The notes beneath the pieces were generated by a model, which worked only from the letters and a program-made list of their open reading frames with translations, was not told the origin of the DNA and made no database searches. From positions 1,488,001 to 1,552,000 of the forward strand of contig NC_092404.1 of NCBI RefSeq assembly GCF_009017415.1: a DNA stretch of 64,000 bases, given 5' to 3'. This DNA is from Aspergillus flavus. Lineage: Eukaryota; Ascomycota; Eurotiomycetes; Eurotiales; Aspergillaceae. How positions within the stretch are numbered: the first letter of the stretch is position 1; each line of letters opens with the position of its first letter. The position numbers and the translations under genes are program-made. Positions 14,803-25,284 of this stretch are shown piece by piece.

Positions 14803-15878
14803 TTTGAATGGTTGTGTTGTGGTGGTGGTTGTTATGGCAGTTGTTTTGGGGTGGTTGTGGGGTAAGTGGTCGTGTTTTATACTGGTGGATGTGAGGTGGT
14901 TGTGGAGGTGGTTGGGGTTGGGGTGGTTGGTAAATAGTTTGTGGAGTAAAGTTGCGGTGTGCTGATCGTCGACTGAAGACTGAGGACTGAAAACTGATTT
15001 TCCCGGGGATCAAGCTGGGTTTATATGGTTTTGGGGTGGACAGGCGACCCGTCGTCTGGAGATCTACCTGGTGAATGCCGTGGAGTGTTGGTTCTATTCT
15101 TGTACCCTAGAAGGCAGTGCATCTTCCCTAAAATCTGACGGCAGTATAAATAGTACGATAAATACATGGACGAAATGCGGGTGCAGACGCATGTTTCACT
15201 TACTCCGCCTCGTCCGTGTGCATAATTTACAAAGGGACTCGATCTATGAAAAGTAGCTTATGTATCGTGTGATCTTGCAGAGCTGGAGAACTATAGGCTA
15301 AGCTTTGCTGGCAAGCTTGATATGCAGAGAGACATTAGTGGTTCATCAGGGTCTTTCCCTAGCGCATACTTCGTGTTGATTGTTTACTCCGCTGTCTTCC
15401 GTCCATGGCAGTCCACGGGATTTACCAGGAGAGACAAGTTTCTATAATTATAGCTGCGGTATTGAATAATTGGAGCTCAGTTGATCATCTCCACATTTTA
15501 CGTGGCCCGCCTCAAGTTCTAGACTTCGGTCGTTAATGAAAGACGGGCGCCTGACCTTCTCAAAACCTGATATGAGGTCTCATATCCTATTTATATCAAA
15601 TCACTACTCATTATGTCAGGCTTAAATAATTAATTCTTTGGCGTTAGGGCTATCTCGGGGATATTCCCACTATCTAGTTATGAACAAGAACACCCATTAC
15701 TTGTTGATGCTTTCTCACCAGTTGTATTGCCTTTATTTTCATGTACGATCCATTATCAAATGACCATTTCGTATATAGATACTAGTTCTTGTATATCTCT
15801 TTGCAACGGTACCGGAGATAATATCATGTTTCCCGGAAAACCGTGATTCTATCTCCAAATCGACCTTGCAAAAATGCT
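14803..15878. other. Intergenic; G/T-rich promoter of the secreted-protein gene, then AT-rich spacer
   Basis: The first 200 nt (14803-14990) are strongly GT-rich on the + strand (CA-rich leader on the coding strand). They include a GGTGGTTGTGGAGGTGG / GGGGTTGGGG run at about 14893-14930. A TATA-like CCATATAAACCC (minus strand) lies near 15020. The remainder is AT-rich with no recognisable gene. Confidence 0.45.
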
Positions 15879-16729
15879 TCACTCCTTCACCCACTCAATC
15901 ACCCGTCTCAGCACCTCAAACCCATCTGTTGGCTGATCGAGCTTTTTCAGATGATCCTCGAGCTCTTGCTGGGAAAGATTGCCATTGTAAACATCGTCCT
16001 CTTCCAACAACATCTTCTTGGCGAGTGCGGCCTGGACCTCTGGATGTGCTTGGAACGACAAGACCGTATTCTCTTGATTCACAAACATTTCATGGTTTTC
16101 AGCCAAGTGAACAAATCCTAATCCAGGTTTTGCTACCTCTCGTACATGAAACTCCGGCAATCTCTGAGGAGGTTGATTAGTAGGAAAATCGACGGATGGG
16201 AAATCAACGGAACACGCACATAAGATTCAATGCCTGGGGCACAAGCAAAGAACTTCTTCCCGGCATCTGTCAACTTTACATCTTCAACGCCAGCCTAGGA
16301 TAAATCGAGTATGAGCGTATGGCTTTCTCTAGTGTGTCACTAACCAATTAATGTACTTACAATCGGACCTGTAGACACAGCTCGCACCGCTCCCCCGAAT
16401 GCCCTTGAAATAGCCTGGTGACCCCAACAGATACCTAGAATCTTGGTATTGGGTGATTCCCGCGCTGTTTTACGCAGGAAGTCTAGCACGCCTAGAACCC
16501 AGGGCTCAGAAGAGGAGGCGTCCGCTTTGCCTCCACTTAGGACGATCAGGTCGTAGTGTTGGGGATCGGGAAAGTTGCCTTGAAAGACAGGGTCGTACAT
16601 GTCAATCTGGGCGTCTGGTGCAACGGCTTGAAAAGCAGCACGATATGCCTCGTTCACATCATTCCAGAACTCGTTATTAGGGGGCGTGTTGACGAGAACA
16701 GCGATACGCAGTGGTACTGGGTTGCTCAT
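15879..16729 (-). CDS. Class I glutamine amidotransferase-like protein
   Basis: Three exons on the minus strand: 16729-16361, 16294-16220, 16163-15879; 242 aa. The GATase1 nucleophile elbow is LGICWGHQAISRAFGG (Cys), and the downstream SFQAHPEVQ supplies the His/Glu of the triad. The fold resembles the glutaminase half of GMP synthase, but no synthetase domain follows. Standalone fungal proteins of this type are usually annotated 'GMP synthase-like' with unknown substrate; yeast has a gamma-glutamyl peptidase-like relative. Both introns are phase 0. Confidence 0.85.
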
Positions 16730-17548
16730 TGTGCTGGATGTTTCTTGGGTTGAGTATAATTGAGATGAAGAGATGAATCTAGTTGATTTTCTTGTTTGAG
16801 TGCTCAGATCGGCTCGTATACATGCTTGTATAGACCATTCTCTACTCTATTATGTCGCCTTCTATTCGATTCTGCACAGTGTGGAATAGAGCCAGATTGT
16901 CCATGCTGATGGGGCATCGCAAATGTACACTCTTTCTGGTAAGATTGATCCACCAGGGGCGGAGAATCTTATCCAGGCACCGTTAGCCCTGGAACCTTCA
17001 CTCAAGGCCTACTCTGTACCGTAGTTTTTGCCCAAAGGAGAAGATAGATGGCTATCGCGATATCTTGCACTAATCCAGATTGAGGGACCAGGTACTGAAG
17101 TGGATTTCCAGTTGTCCAATGATACGAATAATCAAGTCCCACAAATTACTGTATCTGGTGAGCAAGAACGATGGGCCAATGAGAGAATAGTCCAAGTATA
17201 CCTTAGCAATCAGGAGCCGGAATCTCCATCATCAGCATGAAAACTACCAAATCATAGTCTTCTCATATCAGGTCGACTGTCGACAAAAGAAACATCAGAC
17301 TCATGACAATGCCGCGCCACCCATCTGAATTTGTTGACTCTCTGACGAGAGATGTTAGACCCGCTTCTGTGACTCGATTCGCCGCCTCTTATCATGCTAC
17401 AGTCGCTGACTATGGCCAACGCAAATATAGACTGAGAAACAGTGACTAAATTTCGTCAACGATATATAATCAGCTCAATCTCGAGCATCGTTTCCTCCTT
17501 ATTTCTCCTCGAATATATACCCTCGAGTTCTAATCATGTTTCTTCCAA
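16730..17548. other. Divergent intergenic region
   Basis: Between the divergent GATase-like and PaiB-like genes. A 70-codon ORF at 17028-17240 has no recognisable features and is not called. A TATA-like GATATATAATC at about 17460-17470 lies some 80 nt before the PaiB-like start. Confidence 0.4.
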
Positions 17549-18325
17549 ATGTACACGCAGAATCTGAAACAGAAGTTCTTCAAATTCATCAAAGAGAACC
17601 CCCTAGGAATCCTCATCACAGGCATCAACTCCTCCTCACAGAACTTCCTGTAATGCACCCATGTCCCATTTGTGCTTGACCTCCCCAGCACAGGTGACAA
17701 CGAATCAACCGCCCCCCAACTTCGCGCCCATATTGCGAAACAGAACCCCCAAGTGAAAGCCATGCTCGAGACACTCGATGGAAAGCCATCGGGGGTCCTC
17801 TCCCTTGACCAAGATGTCCTAGTGATCTTCAACGGACAGCACGATCATTACGTGACGCCCAAATACTACACCGAGACCAAGCCTGACACCGGTAAAGTCG
17901 TACCGACCTGGAACTACTCCGCTGTCCAGATCTATGGGAAACTGTCGCTCTATTACGATTCCAAGACTCCGGATGCAGGGTCGTTCCTGGCGAAACAGAT
18001 GCATGATTTGTCGGAGCAATGTGAGAGAAATATTATGGGGTTTACGGGTGGGGAGAGACCGCAGCCGTGGAAGGTTGCTGATGCGCCGGGGCGGTATATT
18101 GAGTCGATGCTGGGGAATGTCGTGGGGATCAATATTGAGATTGGCAGGATTGAAGGCAAGTTCAAGATGAGTCAGGAGATGAGACGCGGGGATCGGGATG
18201 GTGTGGTCAGGGGGTTTGCAGATTTGGGAGGGGAGGCTGGAGAGGCTATCTCTGCGTTGGTCAAGGAGCGAGGAGAGTTGCATGATAAGAAGATTGAGAA
18301 GTTGAAAGCTGCGAAGGCAGGGTAG
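17549..18325 (+). pseudogene. PaiB-like (FMN_bind_2) gene interrupted by one in-frame TAA
   Basis: Reading from ATG 17549 gives MYTQNLKQKFFKFIKENP, the usual start of PaiB/FMN_bind_2 proteins. Codon 35 (17651-17653) is TAA, directly before the conserved THVPFVLDLP segment. The same frame then stays open to TAG 18323-18325 through family hallmarks such as GKVVPTWNYSAVQIYG. A 39-nt GT...AG segment (17650-17688) could be spliced in frame to skip the stop. That is shorter than any other intron here and would delete the conserved THVPFVLDLP block, so I regard it as a nonsense mutation. Family members bind FMN; bacterial PaiB is linked to transcriptional control. A sequencing error or strain polymorphism is also possible. 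Confidence 0.75.
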
Positions 18326-18683
18326 TTTTCTCTACTATATTGTTACCTAATAAGGGACTTTGATGTATAAGTTTAGGGGTCTTCTTAGAAAAAGGGCACA
18401 GGTAGAATGGTTAGGTGGTCTATGACTACTCTGTTAAGATCTACTATCAGCATAACATGTCCGTATAAATAAGCATCTCGTTATTTGGCAATTTTCTATA
18501 GACTCTATAATTTTCGCTTTTGGAAGCCGAAGTGAATATTCTACAGATCTTCCTAATCAGGATTAGTTTTGGGGTTACCGAACAAATAAATTATGGTTGC
18601 CACCTGTCACTGCATTCGTTCTTTATCAACTAACTCATATCCTGACAGCATCAGAAAACAGCCTACCGCAATCATTCTACCAT
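18326..18683. other. Intergenic before the Zn2Cys6 gene
   Basis: AT-rich promoter region; no gene or strong motif recognised. Confidence 0.35.
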
Positions 18684-20432
18684 ATGTACAAACCTGCGCC
18701 TCCTAGACCAAGAAAGACAAACATTATACGTTCGCGCAATGGCTGTAAAAGCTGTCGCAACCGAAGAACAAAGGTTGAATTGCTGCATAGAACTGCGATT
18801 ATATGGCGCTAACATTGGGTAAAGTGTGATGAGCAGAAGCCAATGTGCGGAACCTGCGCAAGACTGGACAAGAGCTGTGAATATGTTCAACCCGTGCTCA
18901 AGTTCCAGGTCATAACAGTGCAGAATCCAAAAGGACGATTATCCACATATGACACCCCGTCTAAAGAGAGGAAGCAACGGCTGGCTGAGGACGAGAGGCT
19001 CGTTATCCAAGCTGAACAAGGCAACCCCCGGATAGGAGGCTATAATATAGTTAGATCATTGCAAACGACAGAGAGAGATGTCTTCTACACCACGTATTGG
19101 GAGGATTGTTGCTTACCAGCTTTACACCCAATGTTCTACTCTGCTACTCTGTTGACCGCCGATTATCCTATCCTCAACGACGCCATCCTGGCTTTGTCTT
19201 CTTGCAACATCAGCCGTCTCTATAGTGAACGCAAAACATCTTCCACCGGATTGATGGGGCCGTTGAGTCCCAGTCTCACCCATCAAACGAGAAGTCATTT
19301 GTACTACTCGTCGGCAATCAGGAAGCTAACCGCAATGACAGCATCCGACTGTCGGCATAATGCCGCAGTTGTATTCATTGTCCTTGTCCTATTCGCTCAT
19401 CTAGAATCGGCAATGGGCAACTTTCAAGGCTTTTATTGCCACGTGCAAGGGATGATGAATTTTCTTGTGGAGTGGCGTGGAGGAGCCGGAGACGCCACCA
19501 TTAAGCCCCTCCTTACTTCATGGATGCAAACTCGGTACGTTGTGTGGTGGGCTCGTGCCTATTTCAGCTCTTTGGATATACATCAGCAGTTACCGTCGAT
19601 TCCCTTGCCCATCTCTATGAAAGAAGTGCCCCTTACACTCCATGAAAGACGTGTCAAGGTACTAAGTATCATGTGTGAATCACATCGACTGAACTTTAAG
19701 GCTGTGCTTCAGCGATTTAAGAACATGAGGTCTGAAGAAGAGATCCCACTTGTAAACAACCAGGGCTACGCTGAATGCGTTTGTCTCCTGTGCCAAGAGG
19801 CTACGAAATTAGACGAGTGGCTGTTGCATCTTCCACCATCCGAGCAGCCAATTTACGAACTCAATGACACAAGCAGCACGGCAATTCATTTCCAATCTCA
19901 CGATGCAGCTCTGAACTATGCCTACTATGTAGTAGCGCGTATAATGCAGTGTACGGGTCTTTTGCGAGAACTATATAGTCAAACCACTCCAGATCACGAA
20001 GATGAATGCTACAAAGCAGAGTTTTGGGTGCAGACATTGGTACAGATTGCGCAAGGCGCAGATATGCGGACTTCTCTCACCAGAAACAGTTATACAATTG
20101 GGTTCTCAGGCTTACTACTGGCGGGGATTCTTCGATGCCAGAGTCTTTCTGTCGGGTTGGAGATCCAAAATTGGTTACAAACGCTGCAGGATCTGCAGCC
20201 AACAGAAGAAGGAGCTTTCCCAGTTTATCAGACCTTAAGTGTCGTCAAAGTCATTAATCAACAGAGAATGGTCGGCCGAGATGTGTTTGCTGTTACGCAG
20301 CCGGTGGACGATGGTGGTGGACACCCAAAGGTCACGGCCTACAACAGTCAGTCTATATCTAGTCTCTTGTTTCATGGCAGATGTCGAATACGCAATTGTC
20401 TCTTCGAGGAATGTATTACTCTAGATAATTAG
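18684..20432 (+). CDS. Zn(II)2Cys6 transcription factor
   Basis: Two exons: 18684-18773 and 18825-20432; 565 aa. The 51-nt intron splits the zinc cluster, has a GCTAAC branch site and a less usual AAAG acceptor. Splicing gives CKSCRNRRTKCDEQKPMCGTC...C, the canonical CX2CX6CX5-9CX2CX6C spacing of a binuclear zinc cluster. The long C-terminal region looks like the fungal-specific TF domain (Fungal_trans_2 type). Nuclear DNA-binding regulator; targets unknown. It sits next to two broken genes and no metabolic cluster, so no pathway can be inferred. ATG 18684 is the first in-frame ATG before the zinc cluster. Confidence 0.85.
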
Positions 20433-21292
20433 ACTTCTATCCATGGCTGATAGTCAATACCACAGCCTCAGGCAAACTTTAACCAACAATATATTCAACC
20501 TCGAACATCACCTTAGTAATTCACAAATCAGTATGTGCAAGCACATGCATAGGCTGATTATGAGGGCCATCTTTTTCCAAAATTCTAGTTCTAGTTGCGG
20601 GGTTCTGATGCACTTCATTATAGACTGTCAATTTAGTTATAGCTACTCTTCCTAGGTAAATAGCTAATTCAACCCTTGTAAATATGGATAAGTGATCTTT
20701 CAATTATTAAGAAAATATCATTATATAACTGAATATAGGTCAAGAAAACTTGGTAATAATGTAAAACACTAACATATAGTCATAAATTCCATAAATGATG
20801 AACTCCACCATACTATGAACATCTTCATCAATCTCCAACACACAAAATCCTCTTCCTCCCAGCCACCTTATTTTACCCCCCCAGTGGGTCATAGAACCAA
20901 AACCTGCTTGTACGATCAAACCCCAACAGACCAAGAAAGAACTAAACAAGCTCGTTCTCCTTCGCCAAGTGCCATGAAGTGCTAAAATACAATAGTGCTA
21001 TGGGGTACAGCTTCCAACCCCATAAAAATGTGGAGTTTCTTCAGTCCCAACGGTGACCATTTCGGACTAGGTGGCTACATTTCGCTCATTTTCTGGAATC
21101 GTACGATTCTCCACAAATGCTAGGGTCTTGTAGTAATTGTTGACGTAATAGAAAAAAAAAAGGATAAAAACAAAATATGAATAATGCTATCAAGATTTCA
21201 TTTCTAAGCACTATGGTTATCCTATCTCTGTCATGATCATTCCTTAGTCCGTTACATACAAACTAGTATTAATGTAACAGCATCCGGCCTAC
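20433..21292. other. AT-rich intergenic region
   Basis: 3' flanks of two convergent genes (Zn2Cys6 on +, F-box/LRR on -). No supported gene. Confidence 0.4.
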
Positions 21293-23245
21293 TCAATTCC
21301 CTTCTGGGTCCGTTTCAAAGAGGAAAGCTCCATCGAGTTTGGATTCCAGGAGCTCGCGAATCGGCTTCTGTGCTTCCTCAGTGATATCCGTGCCGTTCGC
21401 CGACTTAAATATAGACAGGGCGAAGCCTCTGTTCCCAGGTCCTAGCTGGGTGATGAAGCTGAGGAGGCCCTGGGTTGTGAATGAGTTGGGGCCGTCGATG
21501 ATAAGGCTTTGGAGTCTGTGCAGACAGAGGAATGCGTCCAATGCGTCGTCGCGGAAATATTCGCCGCTGATCCGGAGTCGCTCGAGATGAGGGAGGCAAG
21601 GCGTGAGTGTCTTTAGGTGGTCGGTGGTGAAACCGTCCGATATATGCTCGAGCTCCAGTTCACGGAGACTGTTTAGTTGGCTGATGCTCCGGACAAGGGA
21701 TCCGTTGTGCTCGGGTTGGTCGATTTTATGGCCTTCCAGGTACAAGTATTGTAGTGATGATTGGTGATGGAGGATTTCGTGGAAGAGAATGGCGTCGTGT
21801 GTCCTGCAGCCTTCTACTGAGAGGCTCGATAGACGGAGACTCTCCTCGGGGAGGACTTTTGCGAGTAGAAGTGCGTCGTCCTTCATGAAGCGTATAAGCT
21901 CTAGCCGCTGTAGGGCTTTAAAGCTGCGTATCCAATCTGCGACTCGGTTTAGAGATCGAGAGTACGCTTCCTCATAGACCCCAACCGTTGAGTGTTGTAA
22001 AGTCAAGACTTTCAATGCTGGTGGTGCGGTTAGTAAGTGCAGCTCGGCGATTGCTTCGATCCCGAGACTGAGCAGCTTGAGTTCGGTTAGTGAGTTCCAA
22101 TGTGAACTCAGGGCCCTGACTGTGCGGGGTCCTAGGTTGGAAAGGATGAGCACTTCGAAAGAGTCCAGAGTGTTAGGTCGTAACTCGTTTAGAAACTTTT
22201 CCGAGTCCACTTCTGCATTCCTGATACCAGACCTGGTAGTGGATGCTCGTAAGCAGTACTAGGCGAGAGGTGATGTATGGGGTCATACCATTGGTGTATT
22301 GTGAGTTGTTTGAAGTCGGGGCAGTAGTTGTGAATCGTCTCTCCCACATGCTCAGTAAGAGAAGCACCGGACCAGATTCTCAATGTTTGCAGAAGGGTTT
22401 ATTGTCGAAGAAACTCAGCTAGCACGGAGGGTTGCACTAGATATCCAGTCAGGTACTTCCTAGTGCGCTGGTGTGCAATGACGTAGTCTACAATTGCAGG
22501 ATAATCCTCTTATCGACGTTAACTTTTTGAGAATCGCTTTACTACTATTAGCTCGGCGCGGCACATAGAACTGTTATAAAGCTAGAGTTGAATGGTGCCA
22601 GTTTGTCAAGACAGGATTAAACTAACCATAGCCGATTTTCGACACAGCATATTCCACACTATATAAGTCGGAAGAAGAACGAAGACGCTCCTTTCCTATC
22701 ATCCCATAGTCATGAGGTAATTCATCATCAAGCTCTGGGGTAAAAAATGTGCTATGCATTGTCAGAGGGGCAAAACACCCTTTAGTGATAGAGCTTACCT
22801 ACTTCGGATAAACATGACGAGAATCCCCGCCAAGAACTTTCTGCAGGCCTTCCAGGTCCAGATAGCGAATATAATTATAATAAGGCAAGGAAGTACGACC
22901 CAAGGCAGACAGCGTTATGGAGCGCCACATACCACACCATTTGCGCCTAACAGCGGCACCTTCGCTCCGAAGACTGCCTAAGGTGAAACGCCGTGGAGCC
23001 GCCGTCTTTCGGTTTATGAAGTCGCCACGACTTTGGGGCGAACTATTATACAGGCTGGTATTGGATATCAGTGGATGATGCACAGCATACATAGCGACAG
23101 CACCTTATTTATACAGAACCCGCAAGGCGGGTTCCGTGAAGCATCGGGATGTTACGGCACATTGATACGAGCTGTTGTAGTCGCGCTGGTCTCCGAGAAT
23201 GCCTGGGATAATGTAGAGAATATCGCCGGTTAATGCGAAGGTCAT
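21293..23245 (-). pseudogene. F-box/LRR-like gene interrupted by one in-frame TAA
   Basis: Five exons on the minus strand are consistent in frame: 23245-23115, 23054-22803, 22751-22627, 22487-22289, 22232-21293 (549 codons). The N-terminus (LTGDILYIIPGILGDQRDYN...RCFTEPALRVL) resembles the F-box-like start of a common Aspergillus F-box/LRR family. WRSITLSALGRTSLPYYNYI and the last exon (LTELKLLSLGI, LQYLYLEGHKI, LRELELEHISD and similar) are leucine-rich repeats. The only lesion is TAA at 22401-22399 (codon 199), between LAEFLRQ and TLLQTLRIWSG. A TAA at 23107-23105 and a TAG at 22801-22799 fall in introns in this model. Products would be SCF ubiquitin-ligase adaptors. The C-terminal 305-codon ORF could be mistaken for a complete gene but has no ATG start. 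Confidence 0.7.
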
Positions 23246-23488
23246 CTTGACATGAAGAGATTAGTTAGCAGCGACGATCAGCTCGGCGCGTCTCATTATA
23301 AGAACTTATATCTCCAATTTTCCAATGACCTGCGAATGCAGTGCGGCTTATGTAAGCTCGCGTTCGTGTTTGGATTTCATGCAACTGATCCGAGTCTAGA
23401 ACTCCTGATCTTTTACTGGTTCTTATGTGATACCAGTGACAGGTATAGAGACTGGCAAATGCAGGCAGAATATTACCATTGAAGAGAT

Positions 23489-25160
23489 ATGGTCGCATTA
23501 TCATTTTCCCTCGCCCCCGAGGCGCTGTACCAGCTGCACGATGCACTGACGTGCCTTGCCAAGTTCTATGAGACTGTAGCCATCGAGGCTGAGTTCGATC
23601 TGGTCAGTGCCCTGAAATTGTAGGATTATGTACTTTTGGAGTATATACTAACTGACCGAGGGATACAGCTTCGTCTGAGTGTACTGAACTCTACCAAAAC
23701 GGCATACGCCGCCTTTGTCTTCGAGTCGGACACCTTCTTTGAGTCCTACTCCTTTGATATGCCACGGGGCAGCAGAGCATCTAGGACTGGCCGCCCCGAT
23801 AGATTCTGCTGTCAACTGTACATTAAGGTGAGAACCTCCGCAACGTTGCATCTAGGGATGTTCTTGGCACTAACATTCGTAAGGCATTGCTTTCGGTCTT
23901 CAAGGGGAGAACTAGAGACAAGGATACCGCAGTTGAACGTTGCGAAGTTGAGTTGCATGAACACCCGGATCAAACTGAATGTAGACTTGCCATTAAGATG
24001 TTTTGTGGACTTGGTAAGTGGCCGAGCGAAATCATCGGTGTAAATGCCATCTTTCTACGGGCTTACTGACATTCCTTTTAGGGGTCATCAAGTCCTATAA
24101 GCTCACTTATGAACCAACTACGGTTAACCATGCCGTCTTTGACAGGACAAAAACGACAAATCAATGGAGCATAGAGCCCAGATTCCTGAGAGAGATAACA
24201 GATCATTTCAGTCCTTCCGCAGAGCAGTTGGACATTTACTCTGAAAACGGCAAGGCTGTTTTCACTAGCTTTACTACGAAGATCACTGATGGAAAAGGTC
24301 TGGTTCATTCATTGACTGTTGTAGTGATGCTCTAATTAACGTCCCACAGAAATTCTTAAGAAGCCGGTACATACATCAGTGGCCATCGACAAAAAGGACT
24401 TTGAATATTTCCTAGCAGAGGACAATCTCCACATTGCTATCACCTTGAAAGACTTCAAGGCGGTGATAGCGCATGCTGAGTCTGCACATTCAACAATCAC
24501 AGCTCGGTACACACGCCCAACGCGGCCCTTACAGCTTGCGTACGATTTCGGGGGCGTGAAGACCGAATTCACTCTGATGACAACAGGAGACCCCGATAGC
24601 GACATCCCAGATTCATCTCGTGCGCCGGAATTATCAGCAAGGCAGACGCCTGCTCCGGCCAGCGTCAGCCGAGCGAACGTTACTTCCAATACGAGCCATA
24701 TGCCTCCACCCCGCGCCCGGTCTATTCGTCCGCTCACCGGAACTCCTGGAGCTTCTGTTCGTGGCACAGATACGAACACTCAAAGCCAGCGGCCGCCTCC
24801 CGCATCCATCCAGTTCGACAGCCTGTTCGTACCAGCAGATGATGACAGGCAATGGGATGTACCGAACGACGAAGAGGAAGAAGCCGAGGACAGGCTTGGC
24901 TGGGATGCAACTGGCGATCAGGTATGGCAAAGAACCGATCTGCCTCGACGCATTACTGATCAAAGCTAGCAGACATTCGACGAGAGTCTCGCCCCCCGCT
25001 TGCGAGATATTCAGCCCAGCATGCCTCACCAAGACACAAGCCATGAGGAAGATATGGGTATCCCCCCGACGCAACGCATATCACAGGTAAGACGATTCCA
25101 CTCCGCCACAAGAACCGGGCTGACATTCCGTAGCTTCAAGGACTTGGTCTTTTCGACTGA
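23489..25160 (+). CDS. RAD9: DNA damage checkpoint clamp subunit Rad9
   Basis: Rad9 of the 9-1-1 (Rad9-Rad1-Hus1) clamp, loaded at damaged DNA to activate ATR-type signalling. Seven exons: 23489-23602, 23669-23827, 23884-24013, 24082-24297, 24350-24921, 24973-25086, 25134-25160; 443 aa. The N-terminal PCNA-like half includes LRLSVLNSTKTAYAAFVFES, FCCQLYIKALLSVFKG and ERCEVELHE. The second half contains KPVHTSVAIDKKDFEYF and LQLAYDFGG. The C-terminal tail is disordered, Ser/Pro-rich and acidic. The gene ends with a 27-nt exon encoding LQGLGLFD, a typical Rad9 C-terminus, which supports the last splice. Its 3' end faces the RCC1-like gene 125 nt away. Confidence 0.92.
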
Positions 25161-25284
25161 GGGGATTAAACTCTTCCTCCCATCACATATTGACTGAATG
25201 AGAGTCACCAGCCATGGCTTATCGCCCAGTACCCGGAATCAAATAAACGTGTCTACTTCCTCTCCCTGCGAGACCATCCGCAGG

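Noticed and set aside
17028..17240. 70-codon ORF
   Set aside because: No domain, signal peptide or supporting context; length expected by chance.
21293..22210. Complete 305-aa LRR gene
   Set aside because: The ORF has no ATG at its start; upstream exons join in frame, so it is only the last exon of the larger broken gene.
22799..23107. TAA at 23105-23107 and TAG at 22799-22801 as extra stops in the F-box/LRR gene
   Set aside because: Introns 23114-23055 (GTATAA...CCAG) and 22802-22752 (GTAGGT...ATAG) remove both and keep the frame, so only the TAA at 22399-22401 counts.
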